In this document: positions 17,583 to 25,781 of the stretch, piece after piece
Layout: every line of letters begins with the position of its first letter
Numbering within the stretch: the stretch's first letter is position 1
Assembly (NCBI RefSeq): GCF_947487805.1
Contig: NZ_CANKXW010000005.1
Location: 186,001-250,000, forward strand
Direction: 5' to 3'
From: an uncultured Tateyamaria sp.
Lineage (GTDB): Bacteria > Pseudomonadota > Alphaproteobacteria > Rhodobacterales > Rhodobacteraceae
Length of the DNA stretch: 64,000 nucleotides
Notes under the pieces: generated by a model
What the model was told of the DNA's origin: nothing
The model's input: the letters and a program-made list of their open reading frames with translations, nothing else
The model's database searches: none
Translations under genes and position numbers: made by a program

Positions 17583-18341
17583 TCAATCCTTCGGGGTGGT
17601 TAGTCCGGCGATTGCGCCCTGCCAGAGCAGCAGGGTCAGCAAGGGCGTGAGGTCAAAGTCGGGGTCCTGCGTGGTGGCGGCGTCCTGTGCGGCACCAACT
17701 GTGCCACCTTGCGCGATGGCAGCCATCCATGCGCCCTGCGCAAGGGTCAGGGCATGGGGGAGCGGGTCGAATGCAGGCCGGGTGATCAACACGCTTTGGG
17801 CGACGGCTTGTGGCTTGGGCGCGCCGGGTTCCGTGTTGAACCGCCAGATATCAAAAAGCGGCCAGGCCGATGGAATGCACATGACCGGCGGGCACAGGTG
17901 CAGGGTCGAGGCCGTCAGCGTCTCGGGCGGGCAGGCGGCGAGGACCTGCGGGTCCATCGGGGCGGCGTCGGCTGCGTGGTAGGCGCGGCGCAGACCCAGT
18001 TCCAGCCGTGCGACATCCCGAAGGTAGCCGATATGCGCCAGCGGTTCGAACCCCTCCAGGAACGTGGGCATGTCTTGGCCATAGTGCATCATCAGCGGGG
18101 ACCGAGGCGGGTGCGCACGTGCATGGATCAGCGCCAGCTGGTCAAACGTGTTGTCGCCCACGAGGCGGCGCAGGATGGGAAAGGCGGTTCTGAGGGCATC
18201 CACCAGCGCCACCGTGACGTTGTTGCGGTAGACGTCAAAGCGATTTTGCGCAGGCGCGCCCCGACCGTCGCTCAGGCCGTTTGGCGCGGGCATCGCGGGA
18301 TCCAGCAGGGCGGCGCGGAAGGCGGGTTGCGACACGGACAT
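17583..18341 (-). CDS. bufC: DUF2063 bufferin-maturation partner
   Basis: Cytoplasmic protein of 252 residues, DUF2063 (HvfC/BufC-type). The N-terminal part (about 10-95) contains RFDVYRNNVTVALVDALRTA and FPILRRLVGD, the conserved DNA-binding-like helical domain of the family. In related systems this partner binds the precursor peptide and presents it to the DUF692 enzyme. The ATG lies two bases after the bufB stop, so translation is probably coupled. Confidence 0.85.
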   Translation of the reverse strand: MSVSQPAFRAALLDPAMPAPNGLSDGRGAPAQNRFDVYRNNVTVALVDALRTAFPILRRLVGDNTFDQLALIHARAHPPRSPLMMHYGQDMPTFLEGFEPLAHIGYLRDVARLELGLRRAYHAADAAPMDPQVLAACPPETLTASTLHLCPPVMCIPSAWPLFDIWRFNTEPGAPKPQAVAQSVLITRPAFDPLPHALTLAQGAWMAAIAQGGTVGAAQDAATTQDPDFDLTPLLTLLLWQGAIAGLTTPKD

Positions 18342-18343
18342 GA

Positions 18344-19201
18344 TCAGCCCGCCAAAAGGGCGAGTGCGGCGCCTGCGCGCTCCGCCTCTGCGCGCAGGTC
18401 GGGCCAGTCGGGTACGTCGTTGTCCCACTCGACCAGCACAGGCGCGGGGCCCACCGCGCTCAGTGCGTGGTGCAGCAGTGTCCAGACCGGCTCTGCCGTG
18501 GCGCGGCCATGGCTGTCGATCAACAGCGGCGCGCCGGTCTCGTCGGTGTCCTCGTCATGACCGCCCACGTGGATTTCACCAACTGCATCAGTGGGATAGG
18601 CATCAATATATCCTTCGGGCGTATAGCCAAGGTTGGTTGCGGAGATGAACACGTTGTTGACATCAAGCAGCAAACCACACCCGGTGCGCCGCACCAGTTC
18701 CGCCAGAAAATCGGTTTCGGACCACGTGCTTTCGTCAAAGGCGAGGTAGCTCGACGGGTTTTCCAACAACATGCGCCGCCCCAGCGTGGATTGCACCTCG
18801 TCGATGTGGTCGGCAACGCAGGTCAGGGTATCGGTGGTGTAGGGCAGGGGCAGGAGGTCATCGAGGAACTCGGCCCCATGGGTGGACCACGCCAGATGTT
18901 CGGAGAAGCTCTGCGGCTCGAGCCAGTCCACCAGATGTTTCAACCGGTTCAGGTGGTCGGGGTCCAGCGGCCCCGCGCCGCCGATGGACAGGCCCACGCC
19001 GTGCACCGAGATGTCGAACCCCTCGCGCAGGGCACGCAGCTGGGCGTGCGGGCGTCCGCCATCGCCCATATAGTTCTCGGCGTGCACTTCCAGCCATTTC
19101 ACAGGGCCGGGATCGTCGCGCAACGCATTGAAATGCTGCGCTTTGTATCCCACGCCGGGGGCCGCAGGCAGGCGGGGCGGGGTCAATGTCGCATCCAGCA
19201 T
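18344..19201 (-). CDS. bufB: DUF692 multinuclear non-heme iron oxidative enzyme (MNIO)
   Basis: TIM-barrel iron enzyme of 285 residues that oxidatively modifies cysteines of a ribosomally made precursor. Family motifs are all present in order: EVHAENYM (38-45), [11 protein letters not shown] (65-75), SEHLAW (100-105), LLENPSSY (145-152), DVNN (180-183), EIHVGGH (209-215), DSHG (229-232) and EWDND (258-262), supplying the His, Glu, Asp and Asn metal ligands. In bufferin systems the product is a thiooxazole-bearing, copper-binding peptide. It follows the precursor gene by 65 bases. Confidence 0.9.
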   Translation of the reverse strand: MLDATLTPPRLPAAPGVGYKAQHFNALRDDPGPVKWLEVHAENYMGDGGRPHAQLRALREGFDISVHGVGLSIGGAGPLDPDHLNRLKHLVDWLEPQSFSEHLAWSTHGAEFLDDLLPLPYTTDTLTCVADHIDEVQSTLGRRMLLENPSSYLAFDESTWSETDFLAELVRRTGCGLLLDVNNVFISATNLGYTPEGYIDAYPTDAVGEIHVGGHDEDTDETGAPLLIDSHGRATAEPVWTLLHHALSAVGPAPVLVEWDNDVPDWPDLRAEAERAGAALALLAG

Positions 19202-19231
19202 GGCGGGGCCTCGGTGGGGGCAAATGGGGGC

Positions 19232-19255
19232 CTGCGCCGCGTGGTATTGGCGCAG
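19232..19255 (-). other. hairpin between bufA1 and bufB
   Basis: CTGCGCC (19232-19238) pairs perfectly with GGCGCAG (19249-19255) in the short space between precursor and enzyme genes. No T-run follows, so it may slow 3' decay or cause partial termination, giving more precursor than enzyme mRNA. Confidence 0.5.
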
Positions 19256-19266
19256 ACCGTCGTGTC

Positions 19267-19572
19267 TTATGCGGGGAGGTCGCGGCTCAGCTCTTCGAGC
19301 GATCCCTGGCGCGCGGTGCCGTCAGCCATTTTCGGCAGATCGATGTCGGCACAGGTGCCCTTGTCCACAAGCGTCCATGCGTTGCCTTGGTAATCCACGG
19401 TCGAGGTGCCTGCGCAAGTGGTGCCCGGCCCTGCGGCGCAATCGTTCTCGCCGGCCAGCGAGATACCATAGCATTTTTCCTTGGCCGCGGCCTCTGCCGG
19501 CGTGGCGGAATGAGCCGTCATGGCTGCCGCAACAGCACCGGCGATTGCAACGGTCTTCATTGTCTTCGACAT
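19267..19572 (-). CDS. bufA1: DUF2282 bufferin precursor peptide
   Basis: Precursor protein of 101 residues with an N-terminal signal sequence (about 1-30, ending AEAAA) and four cysteines (34, 45, 53, 74). The pattern EKCYG, ENDCA, TTCAGTS, KGTC is that of DUF2282, the BufA1-type bufferin precursors, which after cysteine modification and export bind copper in the periplasm. The start at 19572 is preferred because a GAGGGA site lies nine bases upstream; the ATG at 19581 sits on that site. First gene of the operon. Confidence 0.85.
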   Translation of the reverse strand: MSKTMKTVAIAGAVAAAMTAHSATPAEAAAKEKCYGISLAGENDCAAGPGTTCAGTSTVDYQGNAWTLVDKGTCADIDLPKMADGTARQGSLEELSRDLPA

Positions 19573-19595
19573 CTTCAACATTCCCTCTGGATCTC

Positions 19596-19647
19596 GGTTA
19601 CAAAACGGTCGTGGCCCTAACATAAGGCTTCAATCCGTATTGTAACC
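19596..19647. promoter_or_regulatory. long inverted repeat upstream of the bufferin operon
   Basis: GGTTACAAAACGG (19596-19608) and CCGTATTGTAACC (19635-19647) are inverted copies of a 13-base word with one mismatch, centres 39 bases apart. The inner arm ends 24 bases before the bufA1 start. The word could be a regulator site or contain a GTAAC-type ECF sigma -35, but no matching -10 at the right distance toward bufA1 was found. Confidence 0.5.
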
Positions 19648-19692
19648 ACACTCACTGCCCGTCTCACAGAGGCGTTATGAAATGTCATGTTA

Positions 19693-19725
19693 AAGGCCGG
19701 GCTCCGCAGGGAGTCCGGCCTTTTC
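19693..19725 (-). terminator. intrinsic terminator after thrS
   Basis: AAAGGCCGG and CTCC arms pair with GGAG and CCGGCCTTT around a short GCA loop (19693-19725), with a T/A run at the edges on both strands. It lies 26 bases downstream of the thrS stop and separates it from bufA1. Confidence 0.75.
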
Positions 19726-19750
19726 ATTGCAACCCAAAGTTGGGGATATT

Positions 19751-21700
19751 TCAGGCGCGTTGGTCAGGCGGGGTGGCTTCGCTGCGCAATTGCGCGGTCA
19801 GGTCGGCAAGCGGCTGCACGCTGGTCTGCTTTTCGCCAAGACGACGGACGGACACGGTGCGTTCCTCTACCTCGCGCGCGCCCACGGCCAGGATGACAGG
19901 CACCTTGCCGACCGAATGTTCGCGCACTTTGTAGTTGATCTTTTCGTTGCGGGTGTCCGCTTCGGCCCGCACGCCCGCGGCGCGCAGGGTGTCGACCACT
20001 TCGCCCACGTAGTCATCCGCCTCCGAAGTGATGGAGGCCACGACGACCTGACGCGGGGCCAGCCAGAACGGCAGCTTGCCTGCGTGTTCCTCGATCAGGA
20101 TGCCGATGAACCGCTCGAACGATCCCAGCGTCGCGCGGTGCAGCATGACGGGCCGGTGCTTGGCCCCGTCCGCGCCGATATAGGTGGCGTCCAGCCGTTC
20201 AGGCAGCACGAAATCCACCTGATGGGTGCCGCATTGCCAGTCCCGCCCGATTGCATCGGTCAGCACGAATTCCAGCTTGGGACCGTAGAATGCGCCCTCG
20301 CCGGGGTTCAGTTCCGGTTCGATCCCCGCCGCCCGCGTCGCCTTGAGCAGCGCCTCTTCGGCCTTGTCCCACACCTCGTCCGAGCCTGCGCGCATCTCGG
20401 GGCGGTCCGAGAACTTTACCCGGAAGTTTTCAAAGCCCAGATCGCGGTAGATGCCCGATAGAAAGTCGATATATACGGCGGTTTCGGATTCGATCTGATC
20501 CTCGCGGCAGAAGATGTGTCCATCGTCCTGTGTGAACCCGCGCACCCGCATGATCCCGTGCAGCGCGCCCGAGGGTTCGTACCGGTTGCACGACCCGAAC
20601 TCCGCCATGCGCAGCGGCAGGTCGCGATAGGATTTGAGACCTTGGTTGTAGACCTGCACGTGGCACGGGCAGTTCATTGGTTTCAGCGCGTTCACGGCCT
20701 TTTCGCGGGCGTGTTCCTCGTCCACTTCGACGATGAACATGTGTTCCTGATATTTCTCCCAGTGGCCCGACGCCTCCCACAGCTTGCGGTCGACGACCTG
20801 CGGGGTGTTGACCTCGACATAGCCGCCCGCGCGCTGTTTGCGGCGCATATAGTCCTGCAAAGTGGTGTAGATGGTCCAGCCGTTCGGGTGCCAGAAGATC
20901 TGGCCCGGCGCTTCTTCCTGCATGTGGAACAGGTCCATCTCGCGGCCCAGCTTGCGGTGATCGCGTTTGGCCGCCTCTTCGAGCATGTTGAGATGCGCGC
21001 GCAGCTTTTCCTTGCCGGTGAAGGCCACGCCGTAGATGCGCTGAAGCATCGCGCGGCTGCTGTCACCGCGCCAATAGGCGCCCGCGATGGACATCAGCTT
21101 GAACGCGTCGCCGGGCACTTGACCGGTATGTTGCAGGTGCGGGCCACGGCACAGGTCTTGCCAGTCGCCGTGCCAGTACATGCGCAGCGGCTCGTCGCCC
21201 GGGATGCTCTCGATCAGCTCGACCTTGTAGGGCTCGCCCCGGTCCTTGTAATACTGGATCGCCACATCGCGGTCCCAGACCTCGGTGCGGACGGCGTCGC
21301 GCTTGTTGATGATCTCTTTCATCTTTTTCTCGATCACGCCCAGATCTTCGGGTGTGAACGGTTCGGCGCGGTCAAAGTCGTAGTACCAGCCGTCCTTGAT
21401 GACGGGGCCGATGGTGACCTTGGTGTCGGGCCAGATCTCCTGTACGGCGCGGGCCATGATATGCGCCAGATCGTGGCGCACCAATTCGTTGGCCTGTGCC
21501 TCGTCGGCCATGGTGTGGATGGCGATCTGCGCGTCGGCCTCGATGGGCCAGGCGAGGTCCCAGTGCTGCCCGTCCACGGTGGCGCTGATCGCCTTCTTGG
21601 ACAGGGATTTCGAGATGCTTTCGGCCACGGCGGCGGGGGTCACGCCTGCGTCATAGCTGCGCGCATTGCCATCGGGAAAGGTCAGGGAGATTTGGGCCAT
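19751..21700 (-). CDS. thrS: threonyl-tRNA synthetase
   Basis: Class II aminoacyl-tRNA synthetase of 649 residues, the full usual length. A TGS domain opens the protein ([12 protein letters not shown]), followed by the editing-domain HDLAH (76-80), the catalytic core with the zinc-binding Cys in MNCPCH and RMAEFG, and the C-terminal anticodon-binding domain ([13 protein letters not shown]). The ATG at 21700 has GAGGAG eight bases upstream. Transcribed alone and followed by a hairpin terminator. No T-box-like leader was seen. Confidence 0.96.
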   Translation of the reverse strand: MAQISLTFPDGNARSYDAGVTPAAVAESISKSLSKKAISATVDGQHWDLAWPIEADAQIAIHTMADEAQANELVRHDLAHIMARAVQEIWPDTKVTIGPVIKDGWYYDFDRAEPFTPEDLGVIEKKMKEIINKRDAVRTEVWDRDVAIQYYKDRGEPYKVELIESIPGDEPLRMYWHGDWQDLCRGPHLQHTGQVPGDAFKLMSIAGAYWRGDSSRAMLQRIYGVAFTGKEKLRAHLNMLEEAAKRDHRKLGREMDLFHMQEEAPGQIFWHPNGWTIYTTLQDYMRRKQRAGGYVEVNTPQVVDRKLWEASGHWEKYQEHMFIVEVDEEHAREKAVNALKPMNCPCHVQVYNQGLKSYRDLPLRMAEFGSCNRYEPSGALHGIMRVRGFTQDDGHIFCREDQIESETAVYIDFLSGIYRDLGFENFRVKFSDRPEMRAGSDEVWDKAEEALLKATRAAGIEPELNPGEGAFYGPKLEFVLTDAIGRDWQCGTHQVDFVLPERLDATYIGADGAKHRPVMLHRATLGSFERFIGILIEEHAGKLPFWLAPRQVVVASITSEADDYVGEVVDTLRAAGVRAEADTRNEKINYKVREHSVGKVPVILAVGAREVEERTVSVRRLGEKQTSVQPLADLTAQLRSEATPPDQRA

Positions 21701-21942
21701 GTCGGCACTCCTCGTCAGTTTGGCGCCCACGGAACGCCCGGTTGCGGGTTGAGATGTGCGCGCCATGTGGCAGGCCGGGGCCTGTGCGTCAAGCGGTCAC
21801 GCGACGGGGTATGCCATGGCATGCCGAATTTCCGACATTTGAGGGCGATTTTGCGACGTTTTGGGGTGGACCTTTTGGCATGCCCCCTTATTTTGAAGCC
21901 AAGTTCACTATCGGAAACTTCTGATCGCAAGAGGAACATGCA

Positions 21943-22137
21943 GTGCCCAAGTACAACACGCAATTCGAACTGTCCGTCGATGATCTCGACCTGATAGAGG
22001 AGGCGCTGCGCGCGGCCAAGCAGGCCAAGGCGGATGCCAAGGCCGCCAAGGCGCGCAAGATCCACGACCTGCTGGGTCGTCTGCACAATCAAAAGACATT
22101 CTTCCGTCCCGCCAAGGGCACCTACGTCAGCGGGTGA
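21943..22137 (+). CDS. small conserved hypothetical protein
   Basis: Protein of 64 residues from a GTG at 21943 with AGAGGAA seven bases upstream. It is helical and rich in Ala and Lys (ALRAAKQAKADAKAAKARKI), with a conserved-looking N-terminus PKYNTQFELSVDDLDLIEEA. Likely cytoplasmic. It overlaps the convergent acetyltransferase gene by 16 bases. Function unknown. Confidence 0.65.
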   Translation: MPKYNTQFELSVDDLDLIEEALRAAKQAKADAKAAKARKIHDLLGRLHNQKTFFRPAKGTYVSG

Positions 22138-22589
22138 TCCAGCGGCATTGAGAACCGCGGCCCCGATGCGGGGCGCGGGGCAAAGCCGTGCGTCTGGTAG
22201 AACTGCGCCGCTGCATGGTTGTCGGGATGCGTACCCACGGTCATGATCTTGCAGCCGAGGCTACGGCAGTGAGTTTGCGCGGCATCCATCAGGGCCTTGC
22301 CGATGCCCTGGCCGCGACAGGCCGGGCGCACGAACAGGTGGTGCATGTCCATGCCGCGCGCGCCCATCTGCAACTGCCCAAGGGGCAAAAGCGCGGTGTA
22401 GCCCACCAACCCCTTCGGCCCCATGTCGGCCACCAGAACGGTAAACCAGCGCTGCGGACCAAAGACGTCCCGTCGCAGCTGGGTCGGGTTCACATCCGGC
22501 GTGTCGCCGTGATGGGCGGCCAGCGCACAGATCATCTGGTGCAGCTGTGGCAGATCGGGTTCGGTCAGGGGGCGGATCGTCGGGGTCAT
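22122..22589 (-). CDS. GNAT family N-acetyltransferase
   Basis: Acetyl-CoA-dependent acetyltransferase of 155 residues. The acetyl-CoA pyrophosphate loop is RPACRGQGIGKALM, preceded by the beta strand MDMHHLFV, and the C-terminal part has AAAQFYQTHGF, a typical motif B. The acceptor is unknown. AAGGAG seven bases upstream supports the start. Monocistronic. Confidence 0.88.
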   Translation of the reverse strand: MTPTIRPLTEPDLPQLHQMICALAAHHGDTPDVNPTQLRRDVFGPQRWFTVLVADMGPKGLVGYTALLPLGQLQMGARGMDMHHLFVRPACRGQGIGKALMDAAQTHCRSLGCKIMTVGTHPDNHAAAQFYQTHGFAPRPASGPRFSMPLDHPLT

Positions 22590-22870
22590 TTTGCATCTCC
22601 TTTGCACGCGGCAACCGGAAATTGCATATGACAGCGCCGCGTTTGCGGCGGGTGGGGTCAGTGGTCGGACACAGCACGGGCGCGCAGGATATGCGGCCGT
22701 GTAAAATAGGATGTGATGTGCATCTGTGTCATGGCGCAGACCTTGGCCCGCGCCGACCGACGGGTCAACCGGGTTTCGGCCTGTCGAGGCGCGCGGTGTT
22801 GCGCCCTTGCGTCAGGATGGACAGTCGCGCCCGCTGCGCCCATGATCCGGGCAAAGACGGAGAGGGGCGG

Positions 22871-23623
22871 ATGACCACACCACAGATACTCGACACGCCG
22901 CAAGGCCGGCAGCTGGCCTATCACCGAACCGAAGGGCGCGGCCCATGGATCGTCTTTCTGGGCGGTCTGAAATCCGACATGGAGGGCACCAAGGCCATCC
23001 ACCTCGAGGCTTGGTGCCGTGCACAGGGCCGCGCATTTCTGCGCTTTGACTATTCGGGCCATGGGCAAAGCTCGGGCACGTTCGAAGAGGGCGCCATCGG
23101 TGATTGGGCCGAAGACACGCAAGCCGCACTTGAGGCGCTGACCGACGGCCCTGTGGTCGTGGTGGGCAGTTCCATGGGCGGCTGGCAGGCGCTGCTTTTT
23201 GCGCGCAACAGGCCGGACCGGGTCGCGGGAGTCGTCACCATCGCCGCAGCGCCCGATTTTACCGAGGACGGGTATTGGGCCGCGTTCACGGACGCGCAAA
23301 AGGCGCAACTGGCCACGGATGGGCAGATCGAAATGCCGTCCGACTATATGGAGCCGTACATCATCACCCGGCGCCTGATCGAAGATGGGCGCAAACACCT
23401 CGTTCTGCGCGAACCACTGCCATTGCCCTTTGCCGTGCGCTGTCTGCAAGGCACCGCCGACACGGCCGTCAGCACCGAGACGGCGGTCCGCTTGCTGGAG
23501 CATGCAGACAGCCCCGACATGCGCCTGACGCTGGTCAAGGATGCGGATCACCGGTTTTCGGACGGGCCGTGCCTGGGCATGATCGAAGCGGCCATCGAGG
23601 ACGTGCTAGGCGGTGCCACATGA
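22871..23623 (+). CDS. alpha/beta hydrolase (ABHD10/BioH-like)
   Basis: Cytoplasmic serine hydrolase of 250 residues. The nucleophile elbow is GSSMGG and the C-terminal His is in DADHRFSD; FDYSGHGQS supplies the oxyanion-side segment. The architecture resembles ABHD10-type acyl-thioesterases. The stop overlaps the next gene's ATG (ATGA), first of a chain of coupled genes to 25669. Confidence 0.85.
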   Translation: MTTPQILDTPQGRQLAYHRTEGRGPWIVFLGGLKSDMEGTKAIHLEAWCRAQGRAFLRFDYSGHGQSSGTFEEGAIGDWAEDTQAALEALTDGPVVVVGSSMGGWQALLFARNRPDRVAGVVTIAAAPDFTEDGYWAAFTDAQKAQLATDGQIEMPSDYMEPYIITRRLIEDGRKHLVLREPLPLPFAVRCLQGTADTAVSTETAVRLLEHADSPDMRLTLVKDADHRFSDGPCLGMIEAAIEDVLGGAT

Positions 23624-24609
23624 GAAAGATCGCTCGGATGCTTGGAATATTTCTGTGCCTTGTCGCTCTGCTTTTGGCTGGGCTCTGGCTGTTTGGTCCG
23701 TACGAGGACGCAACCCTGACGCCAACGCCAGCCGCAGCGAATGTCGGCGAGGATGTTGACGCGCATTTTGCCCAAGCCGAGGCGGCCTATGACGACATCA
23801 CACCCGGCGTGGAAAAGCGCGTGGACTGGATCGGGGAGTGGGGGAGCAAGACCGAGTGGTCCATCCTTTACGTGCACGGGTTTTCGGCCACGTCGGAGGA
23901 GATCCGCCCTGTGCCCGATCTGCTGGCCGCCGAGCTTGGGGCGAACTTGGTCTATACCCGCCTGACGGGACACGGTCGCGGCAGCGACGCGATGGCGGAC
24001 GGGTCGGTGCAGGCCTGGGTCGATGATCTGGCCGAAGGGCTGGCGGCGGCCCGCCAGGTTGGCAATCGGGTCCTGATCATGTCGACATCGACGGGTGCGA
24101 CGCTCACCGCTGCGGTGTCGGGTGATGCGGAATTGATGCAGGATGTGGGCGGATTGATCTTTGTGTCGCCCAACTTTGGCGTCCGCAATCCGCTGGCCAA
24201 GTTGCTGACCTGGCCTGCAGCGCGGTACTGGTTGCCGCTTGTGGCCGGGGATCGGCGCAGTTTCACGCCGCACAATGACGCGCATGGCAAATACTGGACC
24301 ACCGAATACCCAAGCGTGGCCGTCATGCCGATGGGTGCGCTGATCAAGGCCGCTGCACAGCAGGACTATGGCACGCGCGATCTGCCTGCGCTGTTCTGGT
24401 TCTCGAAAGACGACGGCGTTGTGGACGCTGGCATTACCGCGCAGGTCGCATCGGACTGGGGTGGTCCGGTCGAGGTGGTCAATCCAGTTATGGGCCCGAA
24501 TGACGACCCGTTGTCGCATGTCATCGCGGGCGAAATCATGTCCCCCGACCAGACGCAGCCCACCGTTGCGGGCATGGCCGACTGGGCACGCGGGTTGGAT
24601 CAACCTTGA
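23620..24609 (+). CDS. membrane-anchored alpha/beta hydrolase
   Basis: Protein of 329 residues with one N-terminal hydrophobic segment (about 8-26) that anchors or exports it. YVHGFSAT holds the oxyanion loop, MSTSTGA the nucleophile serine (S-x-S-T-G) and WFSKDDGVVD a likely triad Asp; the catalytic His is probably in DDPLSHVI. Related in layout to bacterial carboxylesterases. Coupled by four-base overlap to the hydrolase upstream and by TGATG to the VOC gene downstream. Confidence 0.8.
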   Translation: MRKIARMLGIFLCLVALLLAGLWLFGPYEDATLTPTPAAANVGEDVDAHFAQAEAAYDDITPGVEKRVDWIGEWGSKTEWSILYVHGFSATSEEIRPVPDLLAAELGANLVYTRLTGHGRGSDAMADGSVQAWVDDLAEGLAAARQVGNRVLIMSTSTGATLTAAVSGDAELMQDVGGLIFVSPNFGVRNPLAKLLTWPAARYWLPLVAGDRRSFTPHNDAHGKYWTTEYPSVAVMPMGALIKAAAQQDYGTRDLPALFWFSKDDGVVDAGITAQVASDWGGPVEVVNPVMGPNDDPLSHVIAGEIMSPDQTQPTVAGMADWARGLDQP

Positions 24610-25037
24610 TGGATCAGCGTGTCTCCCTGATCACACTGGCGGCGGATGACCCGCAGCAACTGGCGCAGTTTTACGAGGCGCTTGGCTGGCGCCGGGTGAA
24701 CAGCCCCGATGGCGTCGTGGCCTTTGATCTGATTGGTCAGACGCTCGGCCTTTATGGTCGGGCGGCGCTGGCCGATGAACTGGGGATGGAGGCGCAGGAT
24801 CTTGGACAGGGGGCCGTGATCCTCAGCCACAACGTCCGCAGCAAGGATGCGGTGGCACCGCTCTTGCAGCGTGCCGAGGACGCGGGCGGGCGGATCGTGA
24901 AACCGGCACAGGACGTGTTCTGGGGCGGGTTTCATGGGCACTTTGCCGACCCCGACGGCCACATCTGGGAAGTCGCGTGGAACCCGTTTTCCACCCTTGG
25001 CCCGCAGGGCGAATTTCAGTGGAACGGGGCCGCGTGA
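24609..25037 (+). CDS. VOC superfamily (glyoxalase/bleomycin-resistance-like) protein
   Basis: Protein of 142 residues with two beta-alpha-beta-beta-beta units of the vicinal-oxygen-chelate fold. ITLAADDPQQLAQFYEALGW begins the first unit and GHFADPDGHIWEVAWNP ends the second with a probable Glu metal ligand. The substrate is not evident. The start codon overlaps the preceding stop (TGATG), and its own stop overlaps the next start in the same way. Confidence 0.82.
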   Translation: MDQRVSLITLAADDPQQLAQFYEALGWRRVNSPDGVVAFDLIGQTLGLYGRAALADELGMEAQDLGQGAVILSHNVRSKDAVAPLLQRAEDAGGRIVKPAQDVFWGGFHGHFADPDGHIWEVAWNPFSTLGPQGEFQWNGAA

Positions 25038-25669
25038 TGCGTCGCCCGGCCAGCATGTGGAGCCTTGAGACCCTGGGCCGCGTGCGGTTGTCCAAACATT
25101 TTTACATGCGCGACTTTCTTTATTCCGAGATCGGGAACTTTCACGAAATCAAGAACATACCGCGCGATCCGGATCTGGCCATCGCGCATGGGCGCAAGCT
25201 GTGCACCGAACTGCTGGACCCGCTGGAAGAGACATTCGGCAGGCTCGCGATCCGGTCGGGTTATCGGTCGCCCGAGCTGAATCAATACGGCAATGACAAC
25301 AAGCTGAATTGCGCGCGTAACGACAATCCGATCGAATGCCATATCTGGGACTGGGGGCAGGGTGATGCCGCGATTGCGGGCACGTCGCTGGCCATCCCGT
25401 GGTTCACCGACCAATACGAACAGGGCCGCGACTGGCGCGATCTGGCATGGTGGATTCACGATCATCTGCCTTATTCGGGCATGTGGTTCTTTCCCAAGCT
25501 GTGCGCGTTCAACCTCGATTGGCGTCCCGCACCGCACCGAATGATCGGCAGCTATATTGCGCCGAAGGGGCTGTTGCTGCGACGCGGTGAACGCCCCGAC
25601 GAAAGCCCCGCCGCCCGCGCCGCGCGATATGCCGACTTTCCGACCTACCGGGGAATCGCCTACCCGTAA
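25037..25669 (+). CDS. peptidase M15-like protein
   Basis: Protein of 210 residues without signal peptide. The region LAIRSGYRSPELNQYGND (about 71-88) followed by a downstream ECHIWDW recalls the zinc-binding core of M15/D-Ala-D-Ala carboxypeptidase-like folds, with His and Asp ligands; a second WWIHDHLPYSGMWFFP segment could supply the last ligand. Many roseobacters carry this protein as hypothetical. Whether it is a peptidase here is uncertain. It ends the coupled gene run from 22871. Confidence 0.55.
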   Translation: MRRPASMWSLETLGRVRLSKHFYMRDFLYSEIGNFHEIKNIPRDPDLAIAHGRKLCTELLDPLEETFGRLAIRSGYRSPELNQYGNDNKLNCARNDNPIECHIWDWGQGDAAIAGTSLAIPWFTDQYEQGRDWRDLAWWIHDHLPYSGMWFFPKLCAFNLDWRPAPHRMIGSYIAPKGLLLRRGERPDESPAARAARYADFPTYRGIAYP

Positions 25670-25687
25670 GGCGGGTGGGCATTGTCA

Positions 25688-25712
25688 ACATATATACTTC
25701 TTCACAATATGT
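25688..25712. promoter_or_regulatory. AT-rich inverted repeat upstream of the LysM-binding-protein pair
   Basis: ACATAT (25688-25693) and ATATGT (25707-25712) face each other in a markedly AT-rich block of an otherwise GC-rich region, next to a TTGTCA at 25683-25688 that could be a -35. It may contain the promoter and an operator. Confidence 0.35.
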
Positions 25713-25750
25713 AGCTTGCCCGTTGACGCAGCCCCGCAAAATAAGGGATT

Positions 25751-25776
25751 TTCCCCCAAATTTCGATCTGGGGGAA
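25751..25776 (+). promoter_or_regulatory. hairpin covering the ribosome-binding site
   Basis: TTCCCCC (25751-25757) pairs perfectly with GGGGGAA (25770-25776), which is also the ribosome-binding purine run seven bases before the ATG at 25782. Folding would hide the site and could make translation conditional on a factor or temperature. Confidence 0.45.
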
Positions 25777-25781
25777 CGGAT

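Noticed and set aside
19596-19647. ECF sigma promoter for bufA1 based on the GTAACC word
   Set aside because: Reading toward bufA1, no CGAA- or CGTC-like -10 was found at 15-18 bases, and a start there would fall inside the gene.
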